Below, in pieces: positions 24,950-34,423 of a stretch of 64,000 nucleotides of DNA. Below the pieces are notes generated by a model, which saw only the letters and a list, made by a program, of their open reading frames with translations, was not told the DNA's origin and did not search any database. This DNA comes from an uncultured Actinomycetes bacterium. GTDB taxonomy: Bacteria; Actinomycetota; Acidimicrobiia; Acidimicrobiales; RAAP-2. The stretch lies in the NCBI GenBank assembly GCA_903893745.1, contig CAITNF010000011.1, forward strand, positions 1 through 64,000, given 5' to 3'. Every line of letters starts with the position of its first letter. Position 1 is the first letter of the stretch. The position numbers were made by a program, and so were the translations under genes.

Positions 24950-26113
24950 CTAGTGCGGGGCGCTAAAAACTCGCTCAACGACCATGCCACCTGGTCGGTA
25001 CGCGAGGTGCACCGCCCGAGGGGCGTTGAGCACGCAAAAGTCAGCGCGGGCGCCCACCGAGAGATGACCAATATCGTCGCGGCGTAACGCTTGTGCCCCG
25101 CCACAGGTGGCCGCCCACAGCGCTTCATCGAAAGTGGCACCCATCTCGCGCATGGCCAACATCAAAATGAGGGGCATGCTCGTCACGTAGGAACTTCCCG
25201 GATTGCAGTCGGTCGCGAGCGCCACGGTCACTCCCGCATCGAGAAAACGGCGCATCGACGGATACGGGGACTGGGTAAAGAATTCGGCACCGGGCAACAA
25301 GGTGGCCACGGTGTTGGAGTTGCTTAACGCCTCCAGGTCCGCGTCATTCACGAAGGTGCAGTGATCGACGCTGGCCGCGTCGAGTTCGACCGCGAGTGCG
25401 ACGCCCCCAGTATCGCCCAATTGATTACCGTGCAGTCGCAACTCAAGATCAGCGCGAAGCCCCGCTTCGAGCACGTGTCGAGCCTCGTCGACATCAAAGG
25501 CTCCACGGTCGCAGAACACGTCAATCCATCGAGCGTCGCGAGCACAGGCGTCGAGCATTGGCCCCGTCACTAATTCGAGGTACCTCCCTCGGTCGTTGAC
25601 ATACTCGGGAGCCAGACTGTGGGCCCCGAGAAAGGTCACTTCGTCACTGAACTCACGGGCCACACTCACCAGCCGGGCTTCGCCGTCAACGGTCAGATCG
25701 TAACCGGACTTAATCTCCATGGTGGTCACGCCACTCGCTCGCAGCTCGCGCACACGGCGCAGCGTCGCTTCGTGCAGCACACCACGGTTGGCCTCGCGTG
25801 TCGCGGCTACGGTTCGACCAATTCCACCACCGTCGTACCGTTCGCCTCGCATTCGCGCTTCAAACTCGCTCGAGCGCTCACCGGCAAAAACAAGATGGGT
25901 GTGGCTATCAACAAAACCGGGAATGACCGCTCCCCCGTCAGCGTCAAACTGCTCATCGGCGTCGGGCACCTGGTCGCCGGGACCGACCCAGAGCACGCGC
26001 TGGTCGTTAACGACCATGGCCGCGTTGCTCAGTCGGCCAAGCAGTGTTTCGTCACCCACCGTGGGATCGTTCGTAATGAGCTCACCGATGTTGACTATTG
26101 CGCGGGTGGTCAA
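24950..26113 (-). CDS. hutI: Imidazolonepropionase
   Basis: A 387-residue amidohydrolase that opens imidazolone propionate to N-formimino-glutamate in histidine degradation. The metal ligands are in [11 protein letters not shown] (near 70), LHGNQL (near 228) and ATDCNPGSS (near 302); MEIKSGYDL binds substrate in the family. The start is TTG 26113, which overlaps the hutU stop as TTGA. It is the last gene of the hut operon. Confidence 0.96.
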   Translation of the reverse strand: MTTRAIVNIGELITNDPTVGDETLLGRLSNAAMVVNDQRVLWVGPGDQVPDADEQFDADGGAVIPGFVDSHTHLVFAGERSSEFEARMRGERYDGGGIGRTVAATREANRGVLHEATLRRVRELRASGVTTMEIKSGYDLTVDGEARLVSVAREFSDEVTFLGAHSLAPEYVNDRGRYLELVTGPMLDACARDARWIDVFCDRGAFDVDEARHVLEAGLRADLELRLHGNQLGDTGGVALAVELDAASVDHCTFVNDADLEALSNSNTVATLLPGAEFFTQSPYPSMRRFLDAGVTVALATDCNPGSSYVTSMPLILMLAMREMGATFDEALWAATCGGAQALRRDDIGHLSVGARADFCVLNAPRAVHLAYRPGGMVVERVFSAPH

Positions 26114-27771
26114 TGTTCGCTCTCGCGCATTGGAATCCGCACACCACGCTGGTCAGCGGTCGCTTCGGCAATCTCGTAACCGGCGTCAACGTGACGAATT
26201 ACTCCCATACCCGGGTCGTTGGTCAACACGCGGCGCAACTTCTCGCCCGCGAGCGCGGTACCGTCGGCCACGCAGACCTGTCCGGCGTGAATTGATCGTC
26301 CGATACCTACACCCCCGCCGTGGTGAATGGACACCCACGTCGCCCCCGACGCGGTATTGACGAGGGCGTTCAGCAGTGGCCAGTCGGCAATCGCGTCCGA
26401 GCCGTCAAGCATCGACTCCGTTTCGCGATAGGGCGACGCCACCGAACCGCTGTCGAGATGGTCGCGGCCAATCACGATGGGCGCGGCGACCTCGCCGCGG
26501 GCCACCAGATTGTTAAAGGCCTCACCAGCCTGGTCACGTTCGCCGTAACCGAGCCAGCAGATTCGAGCCGGTAGACCCTGAAACGCGACGCGTTCTTGAG
26601 CCTTCGTGATCCAGCGGTGCAGCTTGTCGTTATCGGGGAATAGCTCCAGCACGGCGCGATCGGTGCGCACAATGTCCTTGGGGTCACCCGAGAGTGCGGC
26701 CCAGCGAAACGGCCCCTTGCCTTCACAAAACAGCGGGCGAATGTAGGCCGGCACAAAACCAGGAAACTCAAACGCCCGCGAGTAGCCAGCGAGTGCCGCC
26801 TCGCCACGAATGGAGTTGCCGTAGTCAAAGACCTCCGCGCCCTGATCCATAAAACCAACCATGGCCTCCACTTGCTTAGCCATGGACGCGCGGGCTCGGT
26901 CAGTGAACTCTTCTGGTTTTTTCTCCGCGTAGTCGTGCCAATCGGCGAGGTCGATCCCCTCGGGCAGATAACTCAGGGGGTCGTGCGCCGAGGTTTGGTC
27001 AGTCACAATATCGACTTCCACTCCACGTCGCAGTAGTTCCGCGAAGATGGTGGCGGCGTTGCCCAGCAGACCCACGCTGAGAGCCTGGCGACTTTTCTTC
27101 GCCGCGAGCACTCGCACGAGCGCGGCGTCGAGGTCATTGGTCCACTCATCGAGGTAGCGATGCTCGACGCGACGTTGCAGTCGCGTTGGATCAATATCAA
27201 CACAGAGACAGACTCCGTCATTCATGGTGACCGCTAGGGGTTGGGCTCCACCCATTCCTCCGGCGCCGCCGGTCAGCGTCAACGTGCCCGCCAGCGTGCC
27301 CCCGAAGCGCTTCTCCGCAACGGCGGCGAACGTCTCGTACGTTCCTTGCAGAATGCCTTGGGTTCCTATGTAGATCCATGATCCGGCCGTCATCTGGCCG
27401 TACATCGTGAGACCTAACGCCTCGAGACGGCGAAACTCGGGCCAGTTGGCCCAGTCGCCAACCAAATTCGAGTTCGCAATTAACACTCGTGGCGCCCATT
27501 CGTGAGTCTGAAACACACCAACCGGGCGACCCGACTGCACGAGCATCGTCTCGTCACCCTTCAAGGTTTTGAGTGTTCGCACCAGCGCGTCAAAGCTGCG
27601 CCAGTCCCGAGCCGCACGGCCCGTGCCGCCGTAAACCACGAGGTCGTCGGGGCGCTCAGCAACTTCGGGGTCAAGGTTGTTCTGCAGCATCCGCAAGGCG
27701 GCTTCTTGAGGCCAGCCAAGCGTCGATAACGTTGCCCCCCGGTCTGCTCGAACTGGTCGCGAACCTTCCAT
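26110..27771 (-). CDS. hutU: Urocanate hydratase
   Basis: A 553-residue enzyme, close to the usual 555, which hydrates urocanate using NAD+ as an electrophile. Motifs seen are [52 protein letters not shown] and [18 protein letters not shown]. The frame continues upstream to 28107 but that part overlaps hutH; ATG 27771 has AAGGAG eight bases before it and the family N terminus, which fixes the start. Eleven bases separate it from the hutH stop. Confidence 0.97.
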   Translation of the reverse strand: MEGSRPVRADRGATLSTLGWPQEAALRMLQNNLDPEVAERPDDLVVYGGTGRAARDWRSFDALVRTLKTLKGDETMLVQSGRPVGVFQTHEWAPRVLIANSNLVGDWANWPEFRRLEALGLTMYGQMTAGSWIYIGTQGILQGTYETFAAVAEKRFGGTLAGTLTLTGGAGGMGGAQPLAVTMNDGVCLCVDIDPTRLQRRVEHRYLDEWTNDLDAALVRVLAAKKSRQALSVGLLGNAATIFAELLRRGVEVDIVTDQTSAHDPLSYLPEGIDLADWHDYAEKKPEEFTDRARASMAKQVEAMVGFMDQGAEVFDYGNSIRGEAALAGYSRAFEFPGFVPAYIRPLFCEGKGPFRWAALSGDPKDIVRTDRAVLELFPDNDKLHRWITKAQERVAFQGLPARICWLGYGERDQAGEAFNNLVARGEVAAPIVIGRDHLDSGSVASPYRETESMLDGSDAIADWPLLNALVNTASGATWVSIHHGGGVGIGRSIHAGQVCVADGTALAGEKLRRVLTNDPGMGVIRHVDAGYEIAEATADQRGVRIPMRESEH

Positions 27772-27781
27772 ATCCGTCTCC

Positions 27782-29317
27782 TTAGAACTGATCCAGCGTG
27801 ACGAAGCGTGCCACGACGTCGACGAGCGCCCCGCTTCGCACGAGTGCACCCACGGCGGCAATTTCTGGCGCAAGCCAGCGGTCGTGGCCCGGTCCTCCGC
27901 TATGGGCGTTAATGAGATCACTCGCCGCACCGGTTGCCGGTGACGCAGTGAGGGGCGCTCGTAGTGCCAGCGCTCGCGAGCCCGCCAACAGTTCAATGGC
28001 CAGCACGTCCGCGAAGGCGTCAAGGGATCGACGAAGCTTTCGTGCGGCGTGCCAACCCATCGAGACGTGATCTTCTTGCATTCCCGATGAGGGTATTGAG
28101 TCAACACTGGCGGGACTCGCCAGTCGCTTCATCTCACTCACGAGAGCGGCTTGTGAATACTGAGCAATCATCAGACCAGAGTCCACTCCCGCCTGGTGAG
28201 CCAGGAACGGTGGGAGACCAAAACTACGATCAACGTCCAGCATTCGGTCGGTGCGCCGCTCGGACATTGAGGCGACGTCGGCGATTGCAATCGCGAGAAA
28301 GTCGAGCACGTAGCCCACTGGTGCGCCATGAAAATTACCGTTTGATACCAGTGAGCCGTCACTCAGCACCGAGGGATTGTCAATAGCCGCACCGAGTTCG
28401 ATCTCCGCGATTCGCGTAGCGTGACTCAAGGTGTCGCGAGCCGCCCCGTGCACCTGAGGGGCGCAGCGCAGGGAATAGGCGTCTTGAACCTGAGTCGAGT
28501 CCTCCACGTGGGACTGCACGATCACCGAATTCTCTAAGAGCGCGGCTAAATTCGCGGCGCTCGTGCGCTGACCGGGGTGAGGGCGAAGTGCGTGGATTTC
28601 ACTTAAGAAAACGCGGTCAGTGCCGCGCAGGGCTTGAATTGAAATTGCCGCGGCCAAGTCGGCAATCTGCAGTAGCTGTTCGGCATCACTGATCGCCATA
28701 ATGAGCTGGCCGAGCATGCCGTCCGTTCCATTAATAAGTGCCAGGCCCTCCTTTTCGGCCAGCACCACTGGTTCTAATCCGGCGGCGGCCAGGGCCTGAG
28801 TGGCCATCATGCGCGCACCGCCAGCGTCGCGTACGTCACCTTCGCCCATGAGCGCGAGCGCCACGTGCGCCAACGGAGCCAAGTCTCCGGAGCAGCCGAG
28901 TGACCCAAATTCGTGCACGACCGGGGTAATGGCGGCGTTGAGGAGTGCGGCGTACGCCTGCGCGGTAGATGCACGAACCCCCGATACGCCACTGCAGAGA
29001 TTCGTCAAGCGCGACACCATCATCGCTCGAACGACTTCACCCTCTACTTCGTTGCCCACACCGGCCGCGTGCGAACGAATGAGCGAACGTTGTAAATCAC
29101 GCCGTTGGTCGGGCGATATAAACGTCGTGGCGAGCGATCCAAATCCGGTAGAGAGACCGTAAACCGGCGTACCACTTTCCACCAAGGCGTCAATGGCTCG
29201 ACGCTGTCGCTCTAGACGTTCGAGTACTGCCGAGCTCAGGCGGACCGGCTCGAATTCTCGGGCCACGGCCAGTACTTGACCACGCGTCAGCGGCTCGAGA
29301 CCTATTTCGATGGTCAT
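27782..29317 (-). CDS. hutH: Histidine ammonia-lyase
   Basis: A 511-residue lyase that removes ammonia from histidine to give urocanate. The prosthetic MIO group should form from Cys-Ser-Gly in [14 protein letters not shown] (near 140); most enzymes have Ala-Ser-Gly, and cysteine is an accepted variant in actinobacteria as far as I recall. [12 protein letters not shown] near 52 is the typical N-terminal motif. ATG 29317 overlaps the stop of the arginase-family gene (ATGA) and has AAGGAG six bases upstream. Confidence 0.97.
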   Translation of the reverse strand: MTIEIGLEPLTRGQVLAVAREFEPVRLSSAVLERLERQRRAIDALVESGTPVYGLSTGFGSLATTFISPDQRRDLQRSLIRSHAAGVGNEVEGEVVRAMMVSRLTNLCSGVSGVRASTAQAYAALLNAAITPVVHEFGSLGCSGDLAPLAHVALALMGEGDVRDAGGARMMATQALAAAGLEPVVLAEKEGLALINGTDGMLGQLIMAISDAEQLLQIADLAAAISIQALRGTDRVFLSEIHALRPHPGQRTSAANLAALLENSVIVQSHVEDSTQVQDAYSLRCAPQVHGAARDTLSHATRIAEIELGAAIDNPSVLSDGSLVSNGNFHGAPVGYVLDFLAIAIADVASMSERRTDRMLDVDRSFGLPPFLAHQAGVDSGLMIAQYSQAALVSEMKRLASPASVDSIPSSGMQEDHVSMGWHAARKLRRSLDAFADVLAIELLAGSRALALRAPLTASPATGAASDLINAHSGGPGHDRWLAPEIAAVGALVRSGALVDVVARFVTLDQF

Positions 29318-30240
29318 CTACTTCTCCTTCTCACGCCCGCAAGTACTTCGAGTACTAGAAGCGCCGCTAAGCGGACGGTTCGTTGATCAGCGCTATCACG
29401 CTCAACGTCGATTTCGGTTATATCAATCGTGTCGACCCGCGGGTCCGACGCCAGGTATCGGGCCGCCTGTCGTAGCTCGTCAGCGCTTAGCCCCCCAGGG
29501 GCGGCGGCCGGACAACCCGGTACGACCGATAGATCAGCCACGTCCATGTCAATGTCAACATAGATACGTCGTCCACCTTCTCCCGCAACGTCCAGGGCTT
29601 GAGCCAGGACGCTGTCAAGAGAACGCGCGCGAAGATCTGAGCGAGACAGCACCGTTATTCCAGCGTCACGAGCCCTCGCCGCGTACATGGCGGAGTTCGA
29701 AAAATCAGCAATACCAACCTGCACCACGTGTGCCCCGTCAAGTCCCGCATCGAGAAGTTGGCGCACCGGCGATCCGTTCGATTCCCCGTCTCGTAAGTCG
29801 TGGTGCGCATCGAGCGTGATTAAGCCAAAGTTGCTGAAGTCACCGTTCGCCAAACCAGCGAGGGTGAGCCAGGTCGCGGCGTTGTCGCCACCGAGAATGA
29901 TTCGTGCGTCGAGTGAACTATCAAATTTCGCGACAGCTTCATGGACTCGTTCGCGTCCGCCCAGACCATTGGGATCAAAGACATCGCCGTAGTCAATCAG
30001 CGCGACCTCGCGGGCTAAATCAACGCCATCCCCGTATGACCAGGTTGAATAGCGTTCGAGTGCTTCGCGAATGGCTGAAGGAGTGCTGTGCCACGAACGA
30101 GGAGTCAGCGACGACGAATACGTCGACACGCCGAGTAACCCAACATTACGCAGTCCCACTACTGGAGCCGGTGTTATGAGCGAGGCCGCTGAAGGCCACA
30201 GAGAATCGTGCGTTGGTACCACATGGCCCATGCTACGCAC
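29314..30240 (-). CDS. hutG: Arginase-family protein, probable formimidoylglutamase
   Basis: A 308-residue ureohydrolase-family protein. It has LDAHHDLRDGE and VDIDMDVADLSVVPG, two of the manganese-binding motifs, and SNGSPVRQLL. The first motif, usually GGDH, reads GGDNAAT, so one histidine ligand is asparagine. As the first gene of the hut operon it probably hydrolyses formimino-glutamate to glutamate and formamide; the changed ligand leaves some doubt. The start is GTG 30240 or ATG 30231 three codons later. Confidence 0.82.
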   Translation of the reverse strand: MRSMGHVVPTHDSLWPSAASLITPAPVVGLRNVGLLGVSTYSSSLTPRSWHSTPSAIREALERYSTWSYGDGVDLAREVALIDYGDVFDPNGLGGRERVHEAVAKFDSSLDARIILGGDNAATWLTLAGLANGDFSNFGLITLDAHHDLRDGESNGSPVRQLLDAGLDGAHVVQVGIADFSNSAMYAARARDAGITVLSRSDLRARSLDSVLAQALDVAGEGGRRIYVDIDMDVADLSVVPGCPAAAPGGLSADELRQAARYLASDPRVDTIDITEIDVERDSADQRTVRLAALLVLEVLAGVRRRSR

Positions 30241-30400
30241 AGCCCCAGGGAGCTAGAGGAAGACTCTTTTCGACGGTATCAACGTTGGTCGAACGAGAGT
30301 CGCCTACCTCACTGCTCGTTTATCACCGTCTGGCCCCTAGGGCGCACTAAAGCACGCTGGGCAAAGTTGACTCGCGAAGAGAAGAAAGCGACGCCTGGCA

Positions 30401-31939
30401 CTAACGGGTGACGGTACGAACGCCGCCATCAGTCGGAACATCCACACTCGGCTCGATAAACGTCGGAACCTCTGTAGCCGCCAATTCGTGGTGAAGATCG
30501 TCGACGTAGACCGGCGAAGGGGTCGCCACGTATTCACCTTCAGCTGTTCGAGAGACGACGTTAGCGGTCTTACGCTTACCGCCACCCTTGAGCAACTGAA
30601 TTTCCTTGGCAATCTTGTAGGTGATGGGGTACGCAATAAAGGGAGAAAGCACTACGAGTATTCGCATCGCCCACAGCACCGAATTGAGCGAGAGGTGAAA
30701 GAAGTTTGCAATAACGTCAGTCGAACTCGCAATAAACAGCATCAAGAGATTGGCCAGCAGGGCCACCCCAGCCGCCGTACGCTTCGGGCGATTACTTGGT
30801 CGATCAAGTAGATGATGCATTGCGTGGTCTTTGGTGAACTTGCGCTCTAGCGCTGGCCAGGCAAACGCCAAGTTGAATACCAATCCCGGGAACAACACTG
30901 CCGGGATGGTCACCTCGAGTGGAATCGTGTAGCCAAAACCATGGAACGACCACGCAGGGAACACACGTAGTGCCCCGTCAAGGAAGCCCATGTACCAGTC
31001 CGGCTGCACGGCGTAGGAGATACGAGCCGCGTCGTAGGGGCCAAACTGCCAAATGGGGTTGATCTGAGCAAAGGCGCCAAGCAGTGCGGTGACGCCCGCC
31101 ACGATAAGGAGAAAGCCCGTGGTCTTGGCCATGAAGACGGGATACATGGGTGAACCCACGACGTTCTTTTCTGTTCGTCCCTCACCCGGAAACTGCGTGT
31201 GCTTTTGGCGAACGAGCAAAATTAGGTGGAAGGTCACGAGCCCCACGATGATGGCGGGAACTAGTAGGACGTGCAGCATGAAGAATCTCGGAATGATGGC
31301 GGTACCCGGAAAGTTCCCACCAAAAACCAAGAAGCCGAGGTAGGTACCCACCAACGGAATCGACAAGATGATTGAGTAGGCAATTCGGATACCCGTACCC
31401 GAGACCAAGTCGTCGGGCAGTGAGTAGCCCAAGAAACCGTTCACGATAGCCAAGATCAAGAGCGTGGTGCCAATTGTCCAGTTCAGTTCACGCGGCTTTC
31501 GAAATGCCCCCGTGAAGAAGACTCGGGCCATGTGCACAACAATGGCACCAACAAAAATGTCGCAGGCCCAGTGGTGCATCTGACGCATCAGTAGCCCCGC
31601 GCGAACGGCGAAGGAAAGGTCGACGGACGAGGCAAACGCCTCGGTGACTCGTTGACCGTCGAGAGGCAAGTAGGCGCCGTGGTACGTCACGATGGCTTGG
31701 CTGGGGATGTAGTACAGCGTCAGAAAGATACCGGTCGCGAGCAATACGACAAACGAGTACAACGCAATTTCGCCGAGCATAAATGACCAGTGGTCGGGGA
31801 AAATCTTGTCAAGGAATGACCGACCACCCTTGGCGACGCCGAGGCGATCATCGAGTTCGCCCAGTACTTTGCCGACCGTGCCGTATGGCCCCATCGCCTG
31901 CTTCTTAGCCCGAGCGGTATTTACAACTTCAGTACTCAT
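30401..31939 (-). CDS. qcrB: Cytochrome bc complex cytochrome b subunit
   Basis: A 512-residue membrane subunit of the menaquinol:cytochrome c oxidoreductase. Heme ligands are His in MRQMHHWACDIFVGAIVVHM (helix B) and FMLHVLLVPAIIVGLVTFHL (helix D). PDWYMGF stands where mitochondrial b has PEWY, as usual in actinobacteria. A long C-terminal tail of about 100 residues is typical of the actinobacterial form. ATG 31939 overlaps the qcrA stop (ATGA). It is the last gene of ctaE-qcrC-qcrA-qcrB. Confidence 0.96.
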   Translation of the reverse strand: MSTEVVNTARAKKQAMGPYGTVGKVLGELDDRLGVAKGGRSFLDKIFPDHWSFMLGEIALYSFVVLLATGIFLTLYYIPSQAIVTYHGAYLPLDGQRVTEAFASSVDLSFAVRAGLLMRQMHHWACDIFVGAIVVHMARVFFTGAFRKPRELNWTIGTTLLILAIVNGFLGYSLPDDLVSGTGIRIAYSIILSIPLVGTYLGFLVFGGNFPGTAIIPRFFMLHVLLVPAIIVGLVTFHLILLVRQKHTQFPGEGRTEKNVVGSPMYPVFMAKTTGFLLIVAGVTALLGAFAQINPIWQFGPYDAARISYAVQPDWYMGFLDGALRVFPAWSFHGFGYTIPLEVTIPAVLFPGLVFNLAFAWPALERKFTKDHAMHHLLDRPSNRPKRTAAGVALLANLLMLFIASSTDVIANFFHLSLNSVLWAMRILVVLSPFIAYPITYKIAKEIQLLKGGGKRKTANVVSRTAEGEYVATPSPVYVDDLHHELAATEVPTFIEPSVDVPTDGGVRTVTR

Positions 31940-32874
31940 GAACGCTCCCAGAATCCAGGTCCAACGGGTTCGTGATAGTCGCTCTGTGACCGCAAGAAAC
32001 CGTCGGCATCAATGTACAACGGCAGCTGCGGCAGTGGTCGCGGCGCAGGTCCAAAGTTAGGCAGGGCCCCGTTGTGCACGTCGAACGACGACTGGTGACA
32101 CGGACAGACGAGAAGTTGCAACTGTTGTTCGTACAGACCTACCGGACAGCCCAGGTGCGTGCACAACTTTGAGTACGCGACGTAGCCGTTGGGTGCCCAG
32201 GACTCGCGCCCCTTCTTTGTCGTAAAGCTCTCATTCGAGACTCGGATCAAAACCGTCTGGTCAACAGCCTGTCCGCGGTCAGTATCTTGTGTCCCTTCGG
32301 GAAACACCGTCAGGATTGAGCCAATTGCCAAGTCACCAACTTGCACGCGACGTCCAGTGATGTCCACCGCGAATGATCCTGCACGCCAGTCCGTGTGAAA
32401 GAGTGTGCCCTTCGGTAAAGGACCAAGGCTTCGTAGTAACGGGAATACTGCGACGACGCCAAAGATGCCCAGGCCACTACCGAGTAGTCCCCCCAGCACC
32501 TTGCGTCGTTTGATGACGCCACCACCGCGCTCAACAATCGCCGCGGCGAAAGCATTGCGATCATCGTCGGTATTCGCCAGCACGTGTCGCTCTTCGACGA
32601 AGGGGCCGCGCGGCATTAAGTACTTACCCCACGCGACTAGACCAATTCCCAAGAACGAGAGTCCAAGGCCCATGGTGGCACCCAGCGCCCACGGTGCGGC
32701 ATCTACCCAGTAGCAGGCACCGAATCCGGCGACGCTCGCAATACCGGCGAGAAACGTCACCGCAATCACTCGTTCGACTAATTGAGGGTTGCGTGCGGCG
32801 GGCTGTAGGTGCGGATCGTTCTCAGTGAGGCCGTGCAGCGAGACTGGCGTTCGGTGCTCGTGTATCTCGCTCAC
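31936..32874 (-). CDS. qcrA: Cytochrome bc complex Rieske iron-sulfur subunit
   Basis: A 312-residue Rieske protein with three N-terminal membrane helices (about 35-55, 60-85 and 125-150), as in actinobacteria. The [2Fe-2S] ligands are CTHLGCPVG and CPCHQSSFD, each with Cys and His. It carries electrons from menaquinol to the cytochrome c domains. GTG 32874 overlaps the qcrC stop (GTGA). Confidence 0.96.
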   Translation of the reverse strand: MSEIHEHRTPVSLHGLTENDPHLQPAARNPQLVERVIAVTFLAGIASVAGFGACYWVDAAPWALGATMGLGLSFLGIGLVAWGKYLMPRGPFVEERHVLANTDDDRNAFAAAIVERGGGVIKRRKVLGGLLGSGLGIFGVVAVFPLLRSLGPLPKGTLFHTDWRAGSFAVDITGRRVQVGDLAIGSILTVFPEGTQDTDRGQAVDQTVLIRVSNESFTTKKGRESWAPNGYVAYSKLCTHLGCPVGLYEQQLQLLVCPCHQSSFDVHNGALPNFGPAPRPLPQLPLYIDADGFLRSQSDYHEPVGPGFWERS

Positions 32875-33761
32875 TGTCGCTCACCTACCCAAAATCCGAC
32901 GAGCGCAAGTAGTCCAACGCCAAGGGCCAAACCAATAAAACCTTCCGCCACTGGGCCGAGACCACCGAGGCCAAGACCACCGGGATTCTGCGGGTGCTCA
33001 ATCTTGGTCGTCACGAACTTCACGATGTCACGTACTTGGTAGTCGCTGAGGTTACCGGTGAAGCGAGGCATATTTCCCGGCCCCGTGCGAATAGCTTCGG
33101 CGACCTGTGTCGCGGGAATATTACGTAGTGACGGCGCGTACGTTCCCAGAGCCAGCGCGTCGCCAGAGCCTTCAATCGTGTGGCAGGCCGCGCAGTTCAG
33201 CGCAAAGAGCGCCGCTCCATCGGCGACATTGCCACTGGTCAAATTGACTGAGGGCACACCGGGGTAGCTCGGCGACAGCGAATTAATCCACGCCGTTACC
33301 GCGAGCGCCTGATTATGGTTAAGTCGCGCGACGCGTCGAGCAGCCTGCACTGACCGAGGATTGGCGGCGGGCATTCGTCCAGACTCAATCCAAAAATCAA
33401 TCGTTGCTGGTCCTAGCCCCACCAAGTTCGGATAGGCGCCCGACGTGCCATCAGCGGCGACTCCATCAGCCGCGTTGCCGTGGCACGATGCGCAGTTCTG
33501 CTGATAGAGCGCCTGCCCGAGTGCGGCCAACGCTGGTGACGGTGAGCTGTACATGATGGCGTCATTGCCGTAGCTCGTGATGCTGCCGGTGGTCGGGTCG
33601 ACCGTAACCTGCGACGAATTGGGAGTACCGGCATTTTTTCGGGTCGTCTGAAAAGGAGACTTGGTAGCGGCGTGCGCGCTGGACATAAACAGTACCAACG
33701 GACCCATTGCGAAAAGTGCCACCAGCACCAGGGCGCTCGCTCGCTTAAAAGAAAGAGTCAT
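32871..33761 (-). CDS. qcrC: Cytochrome bc complex diheme cytochrome c subunit
   Basis: A 296-residue protein with an N-terminal signal or anchor (MTLSFKRASALVLVALFAM), two heme-c sites CASCH and CAACH, and a C-terminal membrane helix before GERQ. This fused diheme form replaces a soluble cytochrome c in actinobacteria. The frame extends 16 codons upstream into ctaE; ATG 33761 begins the natural signal sequence and follows the ctaE stop by eight bases with an AGG site. Confidence 0.95.
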   Translation of the reverse strand: MTLSFKRASALVLVALFAMGPLVLFMSSAHAATKSPFQTTRKNAGTPNSSQVTVDPTTGSITSYGNDAIMYSSPSPALAALGQALYQQNCASCHGNAADGVAADGTSGAYPNLVGLGPATIDFWIESGRMPAANPRSVQAARRVARLNHNQALAVTAWINSLSPSYPGVPSVNLTSGNVADGAALFALNCAACHTIEGSGDALALGTYAPSLRNIPATQVAEAIRTGPGNMPRFTGNLSDYQVRDIVKFVTTKIEHPQNPGGLGLGGLGPVAEGFIGLALGVGLLALVGFWVGERQ

Positions 33762-33769
33762 CGAACGAC

Positions 33770-34366
33770 CTACTTCAGCAAGAACAGAGCTGAGTAGAGC
33801 CCTATCCACACCACGTCGACGAAGTGCCAGTAGTAACTGACACCTTGAAACGTTGATAACTCACCGGGGTCACCTTCGGTTCCTCGCATACGAAAGAGCA
33901 CAAGGGCCATTGCCACGAGTCCGAGGAACACGTGTAGTCCATGAAGACCGGTGGTGATGAAGAAGACCGAACCGTAGGAGTTGGAGTACCAGCGGGTGGT
34001 GAGATTTATCCACTCGTAGATCTGGTTTCCGACGAACACTGCGCCCATCACGATGGTGATAATGACCCAAACGCGCGCCTCTGCGCGACGACGGCGTTCA
34101 ATGAGCCATACAGCCCACTGCATCGTGCCCGACGACGCCACCAGAATTATCGTGAAGATACCCGACTGCAACACGTCAAGGTTCGTGCCGCGCGGCGGCC
34201 ACGAAGCCAGGTGGGCTCGAATGGTAAATAATGCGGCGAAGAGTCCCGAGAAGAACATCAGCTCACTACCGAGCCAAATCATCACACCGATGGCCAGCAT
34301 CGGCGGACGATCGTGAACGATCTTCTCCGGCTTCGCCAGGCTATTGAGGGGAATCGCCTGACTCAC
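33770..34366 (-). CDS. ctaE: Cytochrome c oxidase subunit III
   Basis: A 198-residue membrane protein with five predicted helices. Family features are MIWLGSELMFFSGLFA, ITTGLHGLHVFLGLVA and the C-terminal SYYWHFVDVVWIGLYSALFLLK-type end. The start is GTG 34366 with AAAGG before it. Subunits I and II are not in the window. It heads the operon with the bc complex, as in other actinobacteria. Confidence 0.95.
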   Translation of the reverse strand: MSQAIPLNSLAKPEKIVHDRPPMLAIGVMIWLGSELMFFSGLFAALFTIRAHLASWPPRGTNLDVLQSGIFTIILVASSGTMQWAVWLIERRRRAEARVWVIITIVMGAVFVGNQIYEWINLTTRWYSNSYGSVFFITTGLHGLHVFLGLVAMALVLFRMRGTEGDPGELSTFQGVSYYWHFVDVVWIGLYSALFLLK

Positions 34367-34423
34367 GGCTACCTTTCTATCAAATCCCTCACACCCTATT
34401 GGTAACAATCAGAAATTTGATCG

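Noticed and set aside
27772..28107. Upstream extension of hutU
   Set aside because: It overlaps the end of hutH in another frame; ATG 27771 has AAGGAG and the normal family N terminus.
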